Positions 9,192-18,189 of a stretch of DNA of 64,000 nucleotides are shown piece after piece (position 1 is the stretch's first letter; the number at the start of each line of letters is the position of its first letter). The notes under the pieces were generated by a model that was not told where the DNA came from, did not search any database, and saw only the letters and a list, made by a program, of their open reading frames with translations. The translations under genes and the position numbers were made by a program. Origin of the DNA: Fontibacillus puldeungensis. GTDB taxonomy: Bacteria > Bacillota > Bacilli > Paenibacillales > Paenibacillaceae. Where the stretch lies: NCBI RefSeq assembly GCF_042678945.1, contig NZ_JBHTLM010000007.1:178529-242528 (forward strand). Reading direction: 5' to 3'.

Positions 9192-9226
9192 AGCCGCCCC
9201 CTATTTTAATAAAATAGAGGACAGCT
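9192..9226 (-). terminator. Rho-independent terminator after the zinc-ribbon gene
   Basis: On the minus strand a stem beginning AGCTGTCC and ending GGGGGCGGCT, including an AT-rich inner stem, is followed by TTTTTT. It lies downstream of the 9259-9471 gene and upstream of the AI-2E gene. Confidence 0.85.
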
Positions 9227-9258
9227 CTATGCATCATCAACCTACAGTCTGAATATCT

Positions 9259-9471
9259 TTAAGAGGAAGCATGAATTTGTGGAAAATCTTGAGCTATTTC
9301 TTCGCCGAAGAACAAGTCGTCTAGTGAGCTCAAAGTACCGTCTTCTTCCACTTGATAGACCGACATCTTTTCTCCGTTTACCGTTAGTTCAATAAAGCAG
9401 CCCCAGCAATAATATTGATGTGAACCAATCTTGCCGATATCCTTGGAACTGCAATTTGGACATTTCATCAT
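9259..9471 (-). CDS. Small zinc-ribbon protein
   Basis: A 70-residue protein beginning MMKCPNCSSKDIGKIG and continuing HQYYCWGCFIEL. The CxxC...CxxC pattern (CPNC and CWGC) is a likely zinc ribbon. The acidic C-terminal half has no recognised domain. AGGTGA lies seven bases before the first ATG at 9471. It is 28 bp downstream of the PRC-barrel gene and is followed by a strong terminator, so the two probably form one unit. Function unknown; RNA or protein binding through the ribbon is possible. Confidence 0.75.
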   Translation of the reverse strand: MMKCPNCSSKDIGKIGSHQYYCWGCFIELTVNGEKMSVYQVEEDGTLSSLDDLFFGEEIAQDFPQIHASS

Positions 9472-9499
9472 TCATTGATCACCTATCCATTAACAGAGT

Positions 9500-10003
9500 T
9501 CATGGCCTTTCCAGCAGCTGTTCGCTATTTGGGGGCACCATGATCACATTTTCCCCCCGGGTCATTTCCGGCATAAACGGCAGCATTTTCCGTCCTTCCA
9601 TCAAATCAGTGAAAAACCCGTCACTTATTTCAATTCCAGTTATTGTATTTCCCAATTCATGTTCAAAATAAACATCCGTAACATGTCCCAGCTGAATCCC
9701 GCCCTCCGTGAGGACTGGAACCTCTCTCATTTTGCTGGTAAAAGATACACATGTATTCTGTATATTCTCGGCTTTCCACATTTGGACGGCCTGTTGATTG
9801 CGGATCATTACGGCATCTTCACCGTAGGCGACGATGTCATTCCAATGCACCATTTTCATGCTAGAGGCAAACATCCATCTACCTTCCAACTGTATGCCAA
9901 TTATCGACCAGTCATTGTTCAGCATAATATCAAGGACTTTCCCTACCTGTTTGCCATTCTCAACGTCAAAGACGGGCAGACCGATCATTTCTTGCATTCT
10001 CAT
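9500..10003 (-). CDS. PRC-barrel domain protein (YrrD-like)
   Basis: The 167-residue protein contains two PRC-barrel-type units. The first is IGLPVFDVENGKQVGKVLDI at the N-terminus, and the second is around VLTEGGIQLGHVTDVYF in the C-terminal half. No membrane segment is visible. Such small beta-barrels are used as binding or assembly modules; the cellular role in bacilli is not established. The gene position, between iscS and the AI-2E gene, matches yrrD in Bacillus. Confidence 0.82.
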   Translation of the reverse strand: MRMQEMIGLPVFDVENGKQVGKVLDIMLNNDWSIIGIQLEGRWMFASSMKMVHWNDIVAYGEDAVMIRNQQAVQMWKAENIQNTCVSFTSKMREVPVLTEGGIQLGHVTDVYFEHELGNTITGIEISDGFFTDLMEGRKMLPFMPEMTRGENVIMVPPNSEQLLERP

Positions 10004-10131
10004 GATATGAGGACACTCCCCAGCTGAATTTTTCTTGCTCTATGCTGTTACTTCACTCGCAATCCTCCCTCCGTAAAAGAAATCAGGACTACCGTTCCAT
10101 CAATCACGAATCGAATGAAAAATAGTGCCCA

Positions 10132-11283
10132 TTAGTTTCTTTTACGAAGACGATCTAAGATGGTTCCAATTTTTTGCGTGGTTTGTTCAATTTCTTGACT
10201 AGTATTACCCAAACCAAAGCTAAATCGAATCGCTGAACGCAAAAGATGCTGCGGCAGATTCATCGCTTCCAGCACATGCGATGGTTCCAGAGAACCAGAG
10301 GTGCAGGCCGAGCCGCTCGACGCCGCAATCCCTTCCATATCTAAATTCATCAGCATCGTTTCGGTATCACATTCCGGAAAACTGATGTTGATAATATGCG
10401 GCAGATGCGCCGTAGGGTGTCCATTGACATGGTACCGTTCCGCTGAAATCGCGCTGTTCAATCCTAATAGCAATTGTTCGCGCAGCGCTTCCTCGTGGCG
10501 GTTTCGCGCTTCCCGCTCCGCGTCCATAATTTCTACCGCTTTGGCAAAGCCGGCGATTCCCGCCATGTTTTCCGTCCCGGCCCGGCGCTTTCTTTCCTGC
10601 AGCCCACCGTATTGAATTGGCTCAAGCACGAGCTCTTTTCTTACATAGAGAGCCCCTACCCCTTGCGGCCCGTTAATTTTATGCGAGGAGAAACTCATTA
10701 AATCAACCGGCAGTTCGCGGCAGGAAATCGGAATTGAGCCAAGCGCCTGTACAGCATCCACGTGGAAGATAATTCCTCGTTCCTTCGTGATTTGCCCAAT
10801 CTCGGCAATAGGCTGGATCGTACCGACTTCATTGTTGCCGTACATGAGGCTGACGAGAATCGTATCCGGTCTAATCGCTTCTCTTACTTGCTCAGGATGA
10901 ACCTGCCCATAGCGGTCCACTGGAAGATAGGTCACCTCGTAACCGTCTTTCTCCAGTCGTTCGCAGGAATGGAGCACCGCATGGTGCTCGATCGATGTCG
11001 TGATAATATGACGCCCCTTCTCCTTGAAGGCCGCCGCCGTACCAAAGAGCGCTAAATTATCGCTTTCTGTTCCGCCGCTAGTAAATACGAGCTCGTCTGG
11101 GCGACATCCCACCTTAGAAGCAATCAAGTCACGGGCACCGTTAACTAATCTCTTTGCAGTCCGACCGAAAAAATGCACGCTGGATGCATTACCGAATTGT
11201 TCCTTCATGACCGTCATCATCGCTTCCGCAACCTCTGGATGAATCGGTGTGGAAGCAGCATGGTCCAAATATATGTGTTTCAT
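10132..11283 (-). CDS. iscS: Cysteine desulfurase (IscS/NifS family, YrvO-like)
   Basis: A 383-residue class V aminotransferase-fold enzyme. Visible motifs are IYLDHAASTPIHPEV at the start, TSGGTESDNLAL in the cofactor pocket, SFSSHKINGPQG with the PLP-binding lysine near residue 200, and SSGSACTSGS with the catalytic cysteine near residue 327. It passes persulfide sulfur from cysteine to acceptors; the YrvO type serves MnmA for tRNA 2-thiouridine. In Bacillus it adjoins mnmA and cymR. Here it is about 4.5 kb from cymR and 5.2 kb from mnmA because a germinant receptor operon lies between. AAGGTGG precedes the ATG. Confidence 0.96.
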   Translation of the reverse strand: MKHIYLDHAASTPIHPEVAEAMMTVMKEQFGNASSVHFFGRTAKRLVNGARDLIASKVGCRPDELVFTSGGTESDNLALFGTAAAFKEKGRHIITTSIEHHAVLHSCERLEKDGYEVTYLPVDRYGQVHPEQVREAIRPDTILVSLMYGNNEVGTIQPIAEIGQITKERGIIFHVDAVQALGSIPISCRELPVDLMSFSSHKINGPQGVGALYVRKELVLEPIQYGGLQERKRRAGTENMAGIAGFAKAVEIMDAEREARNRHEEALREQLLLGLNSAISAERYHVNGHPTAHLPHIINISFPECDTETMLMNLDMEGIAASSGSACTSGSLEPSHVLEAMNLPQHLLRSAIRFSFGLGNTSQEIEQTTQKIGTILDRLRKRN

Positions 11284-11374
11284 GGATAGCTAGCCACCTT
11301 ATATTATGAAAATATCTCTTGACATTATTTGAGCGAATATAATTCTATATTATTTTTGGCAAAAAAACTACTCT

Positions 11375-12487
11375 TTATAGATTCATTCGATCTTTTGTCT
11401 TTCGATTTCGTACCGCGGCAACAATGAGCAGCAGCAGTGGAATGAGCAGGTTAGTTGTTAAGATGAAGAATGGAATCGTGTATCTGATTATATCTGAAAG
11501 GACTGAAAAATTTGGCAAGCCCCATACACCGTTGATCAAAACGAGAAGGGAGAGCGGAAAAACAATCGGTCGATAATCCTTAAGTTGAAACCATTGTGCC
11601 ACAGAAAGAGCTGTAATGTAGAAATAGATGCTAATTTGCAAAAAATGTCCGATCACCCACATTGCCAACAGGAGCGATTCCAGATTTTCAAGGAAAGCAC
11701 CTACGCTAACATAGCGAAAAGCAATGAGAATCGGATATACTTTATTGCCCAGGTCGGGGCCTAACAGAAATAATCCGATCAAATTGGTAAAAGTCAAAAA
11801 AAGGATAATCACACCCAGTGACACAAACCCCCACTTTCTCCCTCTCTCCGGGTCGGTCACGCTAGGTAAAAAAAAGGACATGATAAACAATTCGTTGCAC
11901 CAGCCCATCATCGGGATGGAACCTTTGACAACCGGGACGATTCCCTGACTCATAACGGGAAAGATGGCTTTTAGATCCAGGTCAGGGAACAGGAATAACA
12001 GAAATAATATCGGAACAACAAACAGCGGCAAAAATATCGAAGTAATACGCCCCAATATCTCCACACCCCCACGAACGGTGATGGTACACAGCAGCACCAT
12101 GGAGGCCATAATCAATAAAATTGGAGTTCTAAGCAAAAAGTTACCTGTAACAAAATCCGCATATTGCCTTGTGATTAAGCTAGAGGGAATAAAGTTATTG
12201 ATGATAAAGATCAGGCCGATGATCTTCCCGAGCAATTTGCCAACGATACGTTCACTATATTGGATAACCGTTAGATTCGGATAATACTGATGAAGCCGGG
12301 TCGCCATCACCACACTGATGAAGCCGACGAGCGTGGCCAAAACACTCGTCAGCCAAAGATCATTTTGCGCGTATTGTGCTGTTGCAGTTGGAAGCACAAG
12401 AAAGCCGGAGGCAAGCACGGCGGGACACATCATTAACCCAAGTTGGAGCGCTGAAATTTTTTCTTTTTCCAAAACTTGCACCCCCAT
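11375..12487 (-). CDS. GerAB/GerKB-family germinant receptor B subunit
   Basis: A 370-residue membrane protein of the spore-germination permease family (APC fold), with about ten membrane segments. It starts ISALQLGLMMCPAVLASGFLVL, the usual GerAB N-terminus after a short cytoplasmic tail. B subunits are thought to bind the germinant. It is the last gene of a four-gene operon in the order A (13941), C (12748), small D (12530) and B, like yfkQRST. It should be made in the forespore and placed in the spore inner membrane; the germinant is not predictable. Confidence 0.9.
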   Translation of the reverse strand: MGVQVLEKEKISALQLGLMMCPAVLASGFLVLPTATAQYAQNDLWLTSVLATLVGFISVVMATRLHQYYPNLTVIQYSERIVGKLLGKIIGLIFIINNFIPSSLITRQYADFVTGNFLLRTPILLIMASMVLLCTITVRGGVEILGRITSIFLPLFVVPILFLLFLFPDLDLKAIFPVMSQGIVPVVKGSIPMMGWCNELFIMSFFLPSVTDPERGRKWGFVSLGVIILFLTFTNLIGLFLLGPDLGNKVYPILIAFRYVSVGAFLENLESLLLAMWVIGHFLQISIYFYITALSVAQWFQLKDYRPIVFPLSLLVLINGVWGLPNFSVLSDIIRYTIPFFILTTNLLIPLLLLIVAAVRNRKTKDRMNL

Positions 12488-12529
12488 GCTTTTATATGAT
12501 TTAGCGCCCCCCTTATATTCAAGGTGTAA

Positions 12530-12751
12530 TCACGGCTCCAGCAATCCTCTGAATGGTTTAAACGCAAACTGAAGAAACGTTGTTAATCCCGGTGTATGGG
12601 GCAAATCCAGCATCGACAATATCCAGGCCGCAAGCAGTATCGAGATGAACACAACTTTATCCCGTACCGGCATCACCTTGAGTTTTGACCATTCCATACG
12701 AAAGATCAGCAGAACAGCAATGGTGACGCCCCAGAAAAAATAAGCTCTCAT
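12530..12751 (-). CDS. Small membrane protein, germinant receptor D-subunit-like (YfkS-like)
   Basis: A 73-residue protein with two hydrophobic segments (YFFWGVTIAVLLIF and KVVFISILLAAWILSML). Its start overlaps the stop of the GerAC gene by 4 bp. Small two-helix D subunits are encoded in several gerA-type operons and tune receptor activity; the assignment here rests on size, topology and position, not on clear sequence identity. Confidence 0.7.
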   Translation of the reverse strand: MRAYFFWGVTIAVLLIFRMEWSKLKVMPVRDKVVFISILLAAWILSMLDLPHTPGLTTFLQFAFKPFRGLLEP

Positions 12752-13944
12752 CTTTCCCTGACTTCCTCCTTAGGGACTCCGCCCGGAGAACTGGTCAGCC
12801 CCGGTCTGTTTATGCTGGCATGAACTTCAATGTTTACTCTTACTTTCGGAAACTGTTCCGCCCAACGCTCCTTCATTTTTTCCCACTGACGAGGATATTT
12901 CCGGTGAAAAGCTTTTGCAAAGTCCAAAACATCAACCTTTTGTTTTCGTTGCACTTCATTAATTGCCAGCTCTATTCGCTCTTTCACGTCTTTCTCGAAT
13001 CCTTTGTTCATGACGGCCAAATATTTCGGGTTCAAAGGATTAAGGAGCGTGTTGTTTTCCTCAATATCTCCTTCCGACTTGACTTTTATGGTCATCATCC
13101 AGTCTTCCCCTTTAATCTCGGGAATCAGCTTTGCCTGAGACTTTATCGGCCTTAAGGACACTCGACCTTCTTCGGTATCGAAGACTATCGTATATTCCCC
13201 GATTTCATTTCTAATCCACATGACACCCCGCGTGGTTTTCTCCGAAATTTCACCGACCATCCTGTCCTTTTTGAATAAGACGCTCCCCAAAATGTTCGGA
13301 ATCTCTTTAACCTGCTCCGAAGATAAGGACTGAGGAACAATATAAACCAACGGAAGAATCGCTGCCTGAGATTCTCCCATAAGCATTCCGCTGAACTGCT
13401 TCATGTTCACCCGCATACCGATTTTCAGATCAGACACTCTTCGAAGTACATCGGCCGAGGTTCGTTCAATAGAGGGCATAAGTTCAAGCACCTTCGCTGC
13501 GCTTCCTTTGCTTACGAACATGTATGCACGCTCCCTCGTTTGGGGAGAACGCAGCAGGAAATCGAGTTCCTCCTGTATTCCCTCCCTGGCAACGGCTTCA
13601 TTGAAAATGAAAATTTTACACTGTCCCCAGAACATCCTTCTGGGGATTTTTCCCTGCAATTTGGATAGCGCGTCCGTGACATCAACTCCCGTCTCAGACT
13701 GTGTGGAGGTGCGTCCCGACATCCCGCCTTCAGGATTGCCTCCGCCCATAGATCCGGTTTGACTTTGCGGCAGAACCAGCTGCACCGTTGCTTGAATCTG
13801 GTTGTTTTCTGCCTTATCGAGGGAAAGTGCTGAAACCAGCGCCAGTTCATTAAGCTCTTTACGATCCCAGCAGCCTCCTAGCAGCAATAGAAGCAAAATG
13901 GAAAGGAGCAGTATTCCCCATGTTCTCGCCAGTATTCCCATCAT
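12748..13944 (-). CDS. GerAC-family germinant receptor lipoprotein (C subunit)
   Basis: The 398-residue protein begins with a lipoprotein signal ending LLGGC (Cys25), followed by the family hallmark WDRKELNELALVSALSLDK. The C-terminal domain contains AINEVQRKQKVDVLDFAKAF, typical of GerAC. C subunits are anchored to the outer face of the spore inner membrane with A and B. Both ends overlap neighbouring genes by 4 bp, so the operon is translationally coupled. A proline/glycine-rich tail (NRPGLTSSPGGVPKEE) is likely disordered. Confidence 0.93.
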   Translation of the reverse strand: MMGILARTWGILLLSILLLLLLGGCWDRKELNELALVSALSLDKAENNQIQATVQLVLPQSQTGSMGGGNPEGGMSGRTSTQSETGVDVTDALSKLQGKIPRRMFWGQCKIFIFNEAVAREGIQEELDFLLRSPQTRERAYMFVSKGSAAKVLELMPSIERTSADVLRRVSDLKIGMRVNMKQFSGMLMGESQAAILPLVYIVPQSLSSEQVKEIPNILGSVLFKKDRMVGEISEKTTRGVMWIRNEIGEYTIVFDTEEGRVSLRPIKSQAKLIPEIKGEDWMMTIKVKSEGDIEENNTLLNPLNPKYLAVMNKGFEKDVKERIELAINEVQRKQKVDVLDFAKAFHRKYPRQWEKMKERWAEQFPKVRVNIEVHASINRPGLTSSPGGVPKEEVRER

Positions 13945-15527
13945 TCTTTGTTTCCTTGGGCAGTTCCGGGCTTCTGACCGGATATTTGGCGGTATTTATC
14001 GGCATTTCCCGTCAAACGCGGCCTTTTGCTCATCATCCACCACGGCGGCCGAATCAAGACACTTCTCAATTCTCCCAGTTTAGGAGTGCCTATTTCGGAC
14101 AAGTAGGGAACCCCGAACGAACGTAAGCAGCACAAGTGAAGAATGATCGCAATGACTCCCATCATGACACCGACAAGCCCTAGCGTCCCCGCAAGAAAAA
14201 TTAACGGAAAACGCAGCATACGTACGGCAATTCCCGTAATATAACGAGGAATCATGAACGACGAAATTCCAGTGATTGCGACAACAATGACCATCGGCGC
14301 CGAAACAAGCCCAGCCTGCACCGCAGCCTGACCAATAACGAGCGCCCCGACAATGCTAACAGCGGCACCTACCTGTTTGGGTAGACGGACGCCGGCTTCA
14401 CGGAGTGCCTCGAAAGTCACTTCCATCATGAGCGCTTCGATGAGGGCCGGGAAAGGAACGGCTTCATGTGCTTGCGCCATACTAATCAGTAAAGAGCCTG
14501 GTAGCATCTCCTGATGAAAGGTTTGAAGGGCTACATACAATGAGGGGAGCAAAAGAGAAATCATGATAAAGGTGTAGCGCAGCCAGCGGATAACCGTAGA
14601 GATAAGAAATCGCTGGTAATAATCTTCCTGAGACTGGATCAGAGAAAAGAATGTGACCGGAGCGACCAAGACAAAAGGCGTTCCTTCCGTTAATATGGCG
14701 ACTCTTCCTTCGAGCAGGTTCCCGCTGACCACATCGGGACGTTCCGTGCTGAGCAATTGCGGAAATGGCGAATATGGCTGGTCCTCGATCATTTCCTCGA
14801 TATAGCCGCTCTCTAAAATGCCGTCAATCTTGATTCGTCCGAGCCGATTTTGGACTTCTTCCACCAGCGCCTTATTTGCCAACCCTTCGATATAAGCAAT
14901 AGTGACGTTTGTTTGGGTATATTCGCCTATTTTCATCGTTTTCATTTTCAGCCGTGGACTCTTGATAATACGCCGCAGCATCGATGTATTGATACGCAAT
15001 GTTTCGGTAAACCCTTCTCTCGGGCCTCTGATTCCCACTTCGGCCGAAGGCTCCTCAATTTTGCGCTTCTCCCATTTGGTAAGCCCCAAAGCAATGCCGG
15101 TAGGCAGATGATCGATGAACAGAATGGCTCTTCCGGATGAAAGGTGCTCAACTCCATGACTGAATGAAGTGAATTTTGTGGCCAGGGGTACCGAAATGAT
15201 CTGTTCCATTAGCCAATCGATCTCAACGTTTTCTTGAGGCTTCTTCTGCATTAATGGGGCGATGACATACATCTCAAGCCCTTCAGAATCAACCAATCCA
15301 TCAATAAACATAACGAAAGCATTCGTCTCTCCGCCAACCCGAAAAGAGCGAAAAATCACGTCCGAGCAATCGGCATAAAGGGAGTGAAGATACTGTTCAT
15401 TTTGCCGCACCTCGGAATAAAGCTCCTGCGACAGCAAATGGGAAATATTTAGCTGATGTTCATGGTTATTAGTGCGTTTCTCTATTCGTAGTTTAGCCAT
15501 ATTTCTAAGCAAGCGCATGTTCCTCAT
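13941..15527 (-). CDS. GerAA-family germinant receptor A subunit
   Basis: A 528-residue protein with a soluble N-terminal half and a C-terminal membrane domain. Family features include DGLVDSEGLE, LFIDHLPTGIALGL, the GPREGFTETLR motif near residue 170, the RIKIDGILESGYIEE segment and LLEGRVAILTEGTPFVL before the membrane region. The membrane domain contains PFPALIEALMMEVTFEALRE, highly typical of GerAA. It is the first gene of the operon. AAAGGA lies ten bases before the ATG at 15527. A SigG promoter is expected but I could not identify one with confidence. Confidence 0.94.
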   Translation of the reverse strand: MRNMRLLRNMAKLRIEKRTNNHEHQLNISHLLSQELYSEVRQNEQYLHSLYADCSDVIFRSFRVGGETNAFVMFIDGLVDSEGLEMYVIAPLMQKKPQENVEIDWLMEQIISVPLATKFTSFSHGVEHLSSGRAILFIDHLPTGIALGLTKWEKRKIEEPSAEVGIRGPREGFTETLRINTSMLRRIIKSPRLKMKTMKIGEYTQTNVTIAYIEGLANKALVEEVQNRLGRIKIDGILESGYIEEMIEDQPYSPFPQLLSTERPDVVSGNLLEGRVAILTEGTPFVLVAPVTFFSLIQSQEDYYQRFLISTVIRWLRYTFIMISLLLPSLYVALQTFHQEMLPGSLLISMAQAHEAVPFPALIEALMMEVTFEALREAGVRLPKQVGAAVSIVGALVIGQAAVQAGLVSAPMVIVVAITGISSFMIPRYITGIAVRMLRFPLIFLAGTLGLVGVMMGVIAIILHLCCLRSFGVPYLSEIGTPKLGELRSVLIRPPWWMMSKRPRLTGNADKYRQISGQKPGTAQGNKE

Positions 15528-15654
15528 GAAGTAAAAATCCTTTCGACAAATGTTGTCATAATTTAACCATCACCAAAACAATCTCACTTTATACTGTTTT
15601 TCATTCAAGAGGAACGATACTTTTATCTTTAAGTGATGGTTCAAAAAAGCCATG

Positions 15655-15687
15655 AAAACAAAAAAACTGCCGACGATGTGTCGGCAG
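15655..15687 (-). terminator. Rho-independent terminator of cymR
   Basis: CTGCCGACACATCGTCGGCAG (21 bases, stem of eight pairs at 15667-15687) is followed on the minus strand by a run of seven T. It ends the cymR transcript and separates it from the germinant receptor operon. Confidence 0.93.
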
Positions 15688-15729
15688 ACGTTTTCGAGGA
15701 ATCTTTTTGTGAAATTAGACTATACAGGC

Positions 15730-16149
15730 TTAAATGTAGAACATGTAGTTTTCTTTCACGCCATGCTCTTCATAGTTGACCAAGTCGTTCAGCGTTGTCG
15801 AGTCCAGCACCTCAGCAATGCTGTCACGAATCCGCAGCCACAAGTCACGCTTGGCCGGATCATCTTCCTCCGTGAAATCTACTGGAGAAATCGGTCCCTC
15901 CAAAACTCTAATGATGTCTCCCGCCGTAATCTCATTAGCATCCCGAGACAAAATGTAGCCGCCATAAGCACCGCGCACGCTCTTAACAAGCCCTGCGTTA
16001 CGCAAAGGTGCGATCAGCTGCTCCAGGTAGTGCTCAGACAGCTGGTTTTTCTCGGCAATGCTTTTGAGAGAAGTCGGACCTTCACCTTGTTTAGCGGCGA
16101 GCTCCATCATGATTGTTAAACCATAGCGTCCTTTTGTGGAAATCTTCAA
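15730..16149 (-). CDS. cymR: Rrf2-family regulator CymR
   Basis: The N-terminal winged HTH (KISTKGRYGLTIMMELAAKQ, then SLKSIAEKNQLSEHYLEQLI) and AGLVKSVRGAYGGYILSRD match CymR, the repressor of cysteine metabolism genes that works with CysK. The iron-sulfur cysteines of IscR-type Rrf2 proteins are absent, which supports CymR. The frame is open to TTG at 16167, but AGGTGG lies five bases upstream of a second TTG at 16149, giving the expected start MKISTKGRYG and 139 residues. It is monocistronic and divergent from mnmA. Confidence 0.92.
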   Translation of the reverse strand: MKISTKGRYGLTIMMELAAKQGEGPTSLKSIAEKNQLSEHYLEQLIAPLRNAGLVKSVRGAYGGYILSRDANEITAGDIIRVLEGPISPVDFTEEDDPAKRDLWLRIRDSIAEVLDSTTLNDLVNYEEHGVKENYMFYI

Positions 16150-16456
16150 AGAAGCCACCTCTTTCAATTTTCAAATAAACTTTATATAATTGTGTTTCGA
16201 TCCATTAAAGACGGGAAAATAGGCGAATCAGGTACAAATCATACCAAAATCGGCAAATTTGAGGAATACCTCCCTATTCCTATCTTTAACCTCTGCTTAT
16301 CGTAACATATCAAATGTATTTTTGGAAAACAAATCCGTTTCCTTCTCGGAAACCAATTGTTTACCTTTTGTTAACATCGGCTACAGTATTCGTATAGGCC
16401 TTGTACTTTATGATAAAATAAACGTCAGGTCGAAATGACCCAAAGGAGTGATAGAA
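16150..16456. promoter_or_regulatory. Divergent cymR/mnmA intergenic region with mnmA extended -10
   Basis: This 307-bp AT-rich gap separates the divergent cymR and mnmA genes. TGATAAAAT at 16411-16419 is a good extended -10 element for mnmA, with no good -35 at 17 bases. I see no riboswitch or repeat in it. CymR autoregulation or control of mnmA is possible but no operator was identified. Confidence 0.5.
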
Positions 16457-17584
16457 ATGACTAAATCGATTAGCGAAACCCGTGTCGTGGTTGGGATGTC
16501 CGGAGGGGTCGATTCCTCCGTGACGGCACTGCTGCTCAAACAGCAAGGCTACGACGTGATCGGCATATTTATGAAAAACTGGGATGATACCGATGAATTC
16601 GGCTACTGTACAGCCGAGGCGGATTCCGAAGATGTGCGGCGCGTCTGCGAGCAAATCGATATCCCGTACTATACCGTCAATTTCGAGAAACAATATTACG
16701 ATAAAGTATTTGCCTATTTTCTTGAAGAATATAAGCGCGGACGGACGCCAAACCCCGATGTGATGTGCAACCGGGAAATTAAATTCGGAGAATTTCTAAA
16801 TAAAGCTCTGGATCTCGGGGCGGATTACGTGGCGACAGGGCACTATGCGCGAGTCGTAGAGGAAGCGGGAGTGTACAAGCTGCTGCGAGGCGTCGACAGC
16901 AACAAGGATCAGACCTATTTTCTGAACGCCTTAAGTCAGGAGCAATTGTCCAAGGCTATGTTTCCGATTGGTCATCTTCCGAAACCGGAAGTACGGCGAA
17001 TCGCTGAAGAAGCGGGCCTCTATACGGCAAAAAAGAAGGACAGCACCGGCGTTTGCTTTATCGGAGAACGCAACTTTAAGGAATTCCTGAGCAACTATTT
17101 GCCAGCCAAATCTGGCGATATGGTTGACATTGTCACAGGTGAGGTTAAAGGCCGTCATGACGGCTTAATGTACTACACCTTGGGTCAACGTCAAGGCCTC
17201 GGCATTGGGGGATCCGGCACCGGTGAACCTTGGTTCGTGGCGGACAAAGATCTAGAGCATAACATTCTCTACGTCGTCCAAGGGGATAAGCATCCAAGCC
17301 TCTACTCCACCGCACTGACAGCTTCCGGTGTGAACTGGATTGCCGGGGCGGATAAGCTGTCTAAGGGCCCTATCCACTGTACGGCGAAATTTCGTTACCG
17401 GCAGCCGGATCAGGGAGTAACTCTCATACCGCAAGAGGACGGAACCGTTCTGGTGGAATTTGATACCGCCCAAAAGGCGATTACCCCGGGTCAAGCCGTC
17501 GTCTTCTATCAAGGCGAGGAATGCCTCGGCGGAGGGACGATCGAAACCCCGGTAAAGCTAGCTGCTTCTGAAGCGATGGCATGA
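16457..17584 (+). CDS. mnmA: tRNA-specific 2-thiouridylase MnmA
   Basis: The enzyme has 375 residues from ATG at 16457, which lies eight bases after AAAGGAG; an upstream in-frame GTG at 16448 overlaps that site and is rejected. The ATP-pyrophosphatase loop is GMSGGVDSSV. The catalytic cysteines are in PNPDVMCNREIKF and STGVCFIGERNF. MnmA thiolates U34 of tRNA Lys, Glu and Gln using sulfur from the IscS-type desulfurase, which is encoded at 10132-11283. Its stop overlaps the dedA start by 4 bp. Confidence 0.97.
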   Translation: MTKSISETRVVVGMSGGVDSSVTALLLKQQGYDVIGIFMKNWDDTDEFGYCTAEADSEDVRRVCEQIDIPYYTVNFEKQYYDKVFAYFLEEYKRGRTPNPDVMCNREIKFGEFLNKALDLGADYVATGHYARVVEEAGVYKLLRGVDSNKDQTYFLNALSQEQLSKAMFPIGHLPKPEVRRIAEEAGLYTAKKKDSTGVCFIGERNFKEFLSNYLPAKSGDMVDIVTGEVKGRHDGLMYYTLGQRQGLGIGGSGTGEPWFVADKDLEHNILYVVQGDKHPSLYSTALTASGVNWIAGADKLSKGPIHCTAKFRYRQPDQGVTLIPQEDGTVLVEFDTAQKAITPGQAVVFYQGEECLGGGTIETPVKLAASEAMA

Positions 17585-18183
17585 AACCTTATTTGGATTA
17601 CTTGATCTGCCATTACGGATACGTAGGGCTATTCGGGGCATTGGCTCTCGGCATTGTCGGGCTGCCAATTCCGGACGAAACGCTTCTTGCATATGCAGGA
17701 TATAGCGTATACCAAGGCGAGATGAACTTTTTATTAACGATAGTTGTCGCCTTTTTGGGCTCCATGACCGGTATTACACTGAGCTATGTGATCGGCTTCA
17801 AATTAGGCTATCCCTTTCTGAAAAAGTTCGGTCCGAAGAGTTGGACGGAGGAAGGCAAAATAGATCGTATCCACCAGCTCTTCGTGAAATATGGGAGCAC
17901 CCTGCTGTTTTTCGGCTACTTCATTCCGGGTATTAGACACCTCACCGCTTATGTAGCCGGTATTTCCAACATTGGACTGCGCAAATTTATGCTGTTCGCT
18001 TATTTGGGTGCCCTCGTATGGAGCGCTACCTTCATTTCGATTGGACGAGAACTGGGAAACCGATGGTACATCGTAAAAATATTTATTCATCGTTACAGTG
18101 CTTACCTGGTTATCGCTGGAGTCATCGCTTTGATCGGATATGGTGCTTACAGGTATATCAAAAAGGCTAGGGCGAATGCCTAG
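17581..18183 (+). CDS. DedA family membrane protein
   Basis: A 200-residue polytopic protein of the DedA/SNARE-associated (VTT) family. Visible motifs are GIVGLPIPDETLLAYAGY, FLGSMTGITLSYVIGFKLG and FFGYFIPGIRHLTAYVAG, the last with the conserved F-PG-R signature. Family members act in undecaprenyl phosphate or phospholipid flipping and membrane potential maintenance; the exact substrate is not predictable here. It is coupled to mnmA by an ATGA overlap and converges on rarA, with the two coding ends overlapping by 4 bp. Confidence 0.9.
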   Translation: MKPYLDYLICHYGYVGLFGALALGIVGLPIPDETLLAYAGYSVYQGEMNFLLTIVVAFLGSMTGITLSYVIGFKLGYPFLKKFGPKSWTEEGKIDRIHQLFVKYGSTLLFFGYFIPGIRHLTAYVAGISNIGLRKFMLFAYLGALVWSATFISIGRELGNRWYIVKIFIHRYSAYLVIAGVIALIGYGAYRYIKKARANA

Positions 18184-18189
18184 CCTTTT
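18161..18189. terminator. Bidirectional terminator shared by dedA and rarA
   Basis: AAAAGGCTAGG and its inverted copy CCTAGCCTTTT enclose a short loop. The hairpin overlaps the last codons of both convergent genes and has A/T tails on both sides, so it can serve both strands. Confidence 0.88.
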
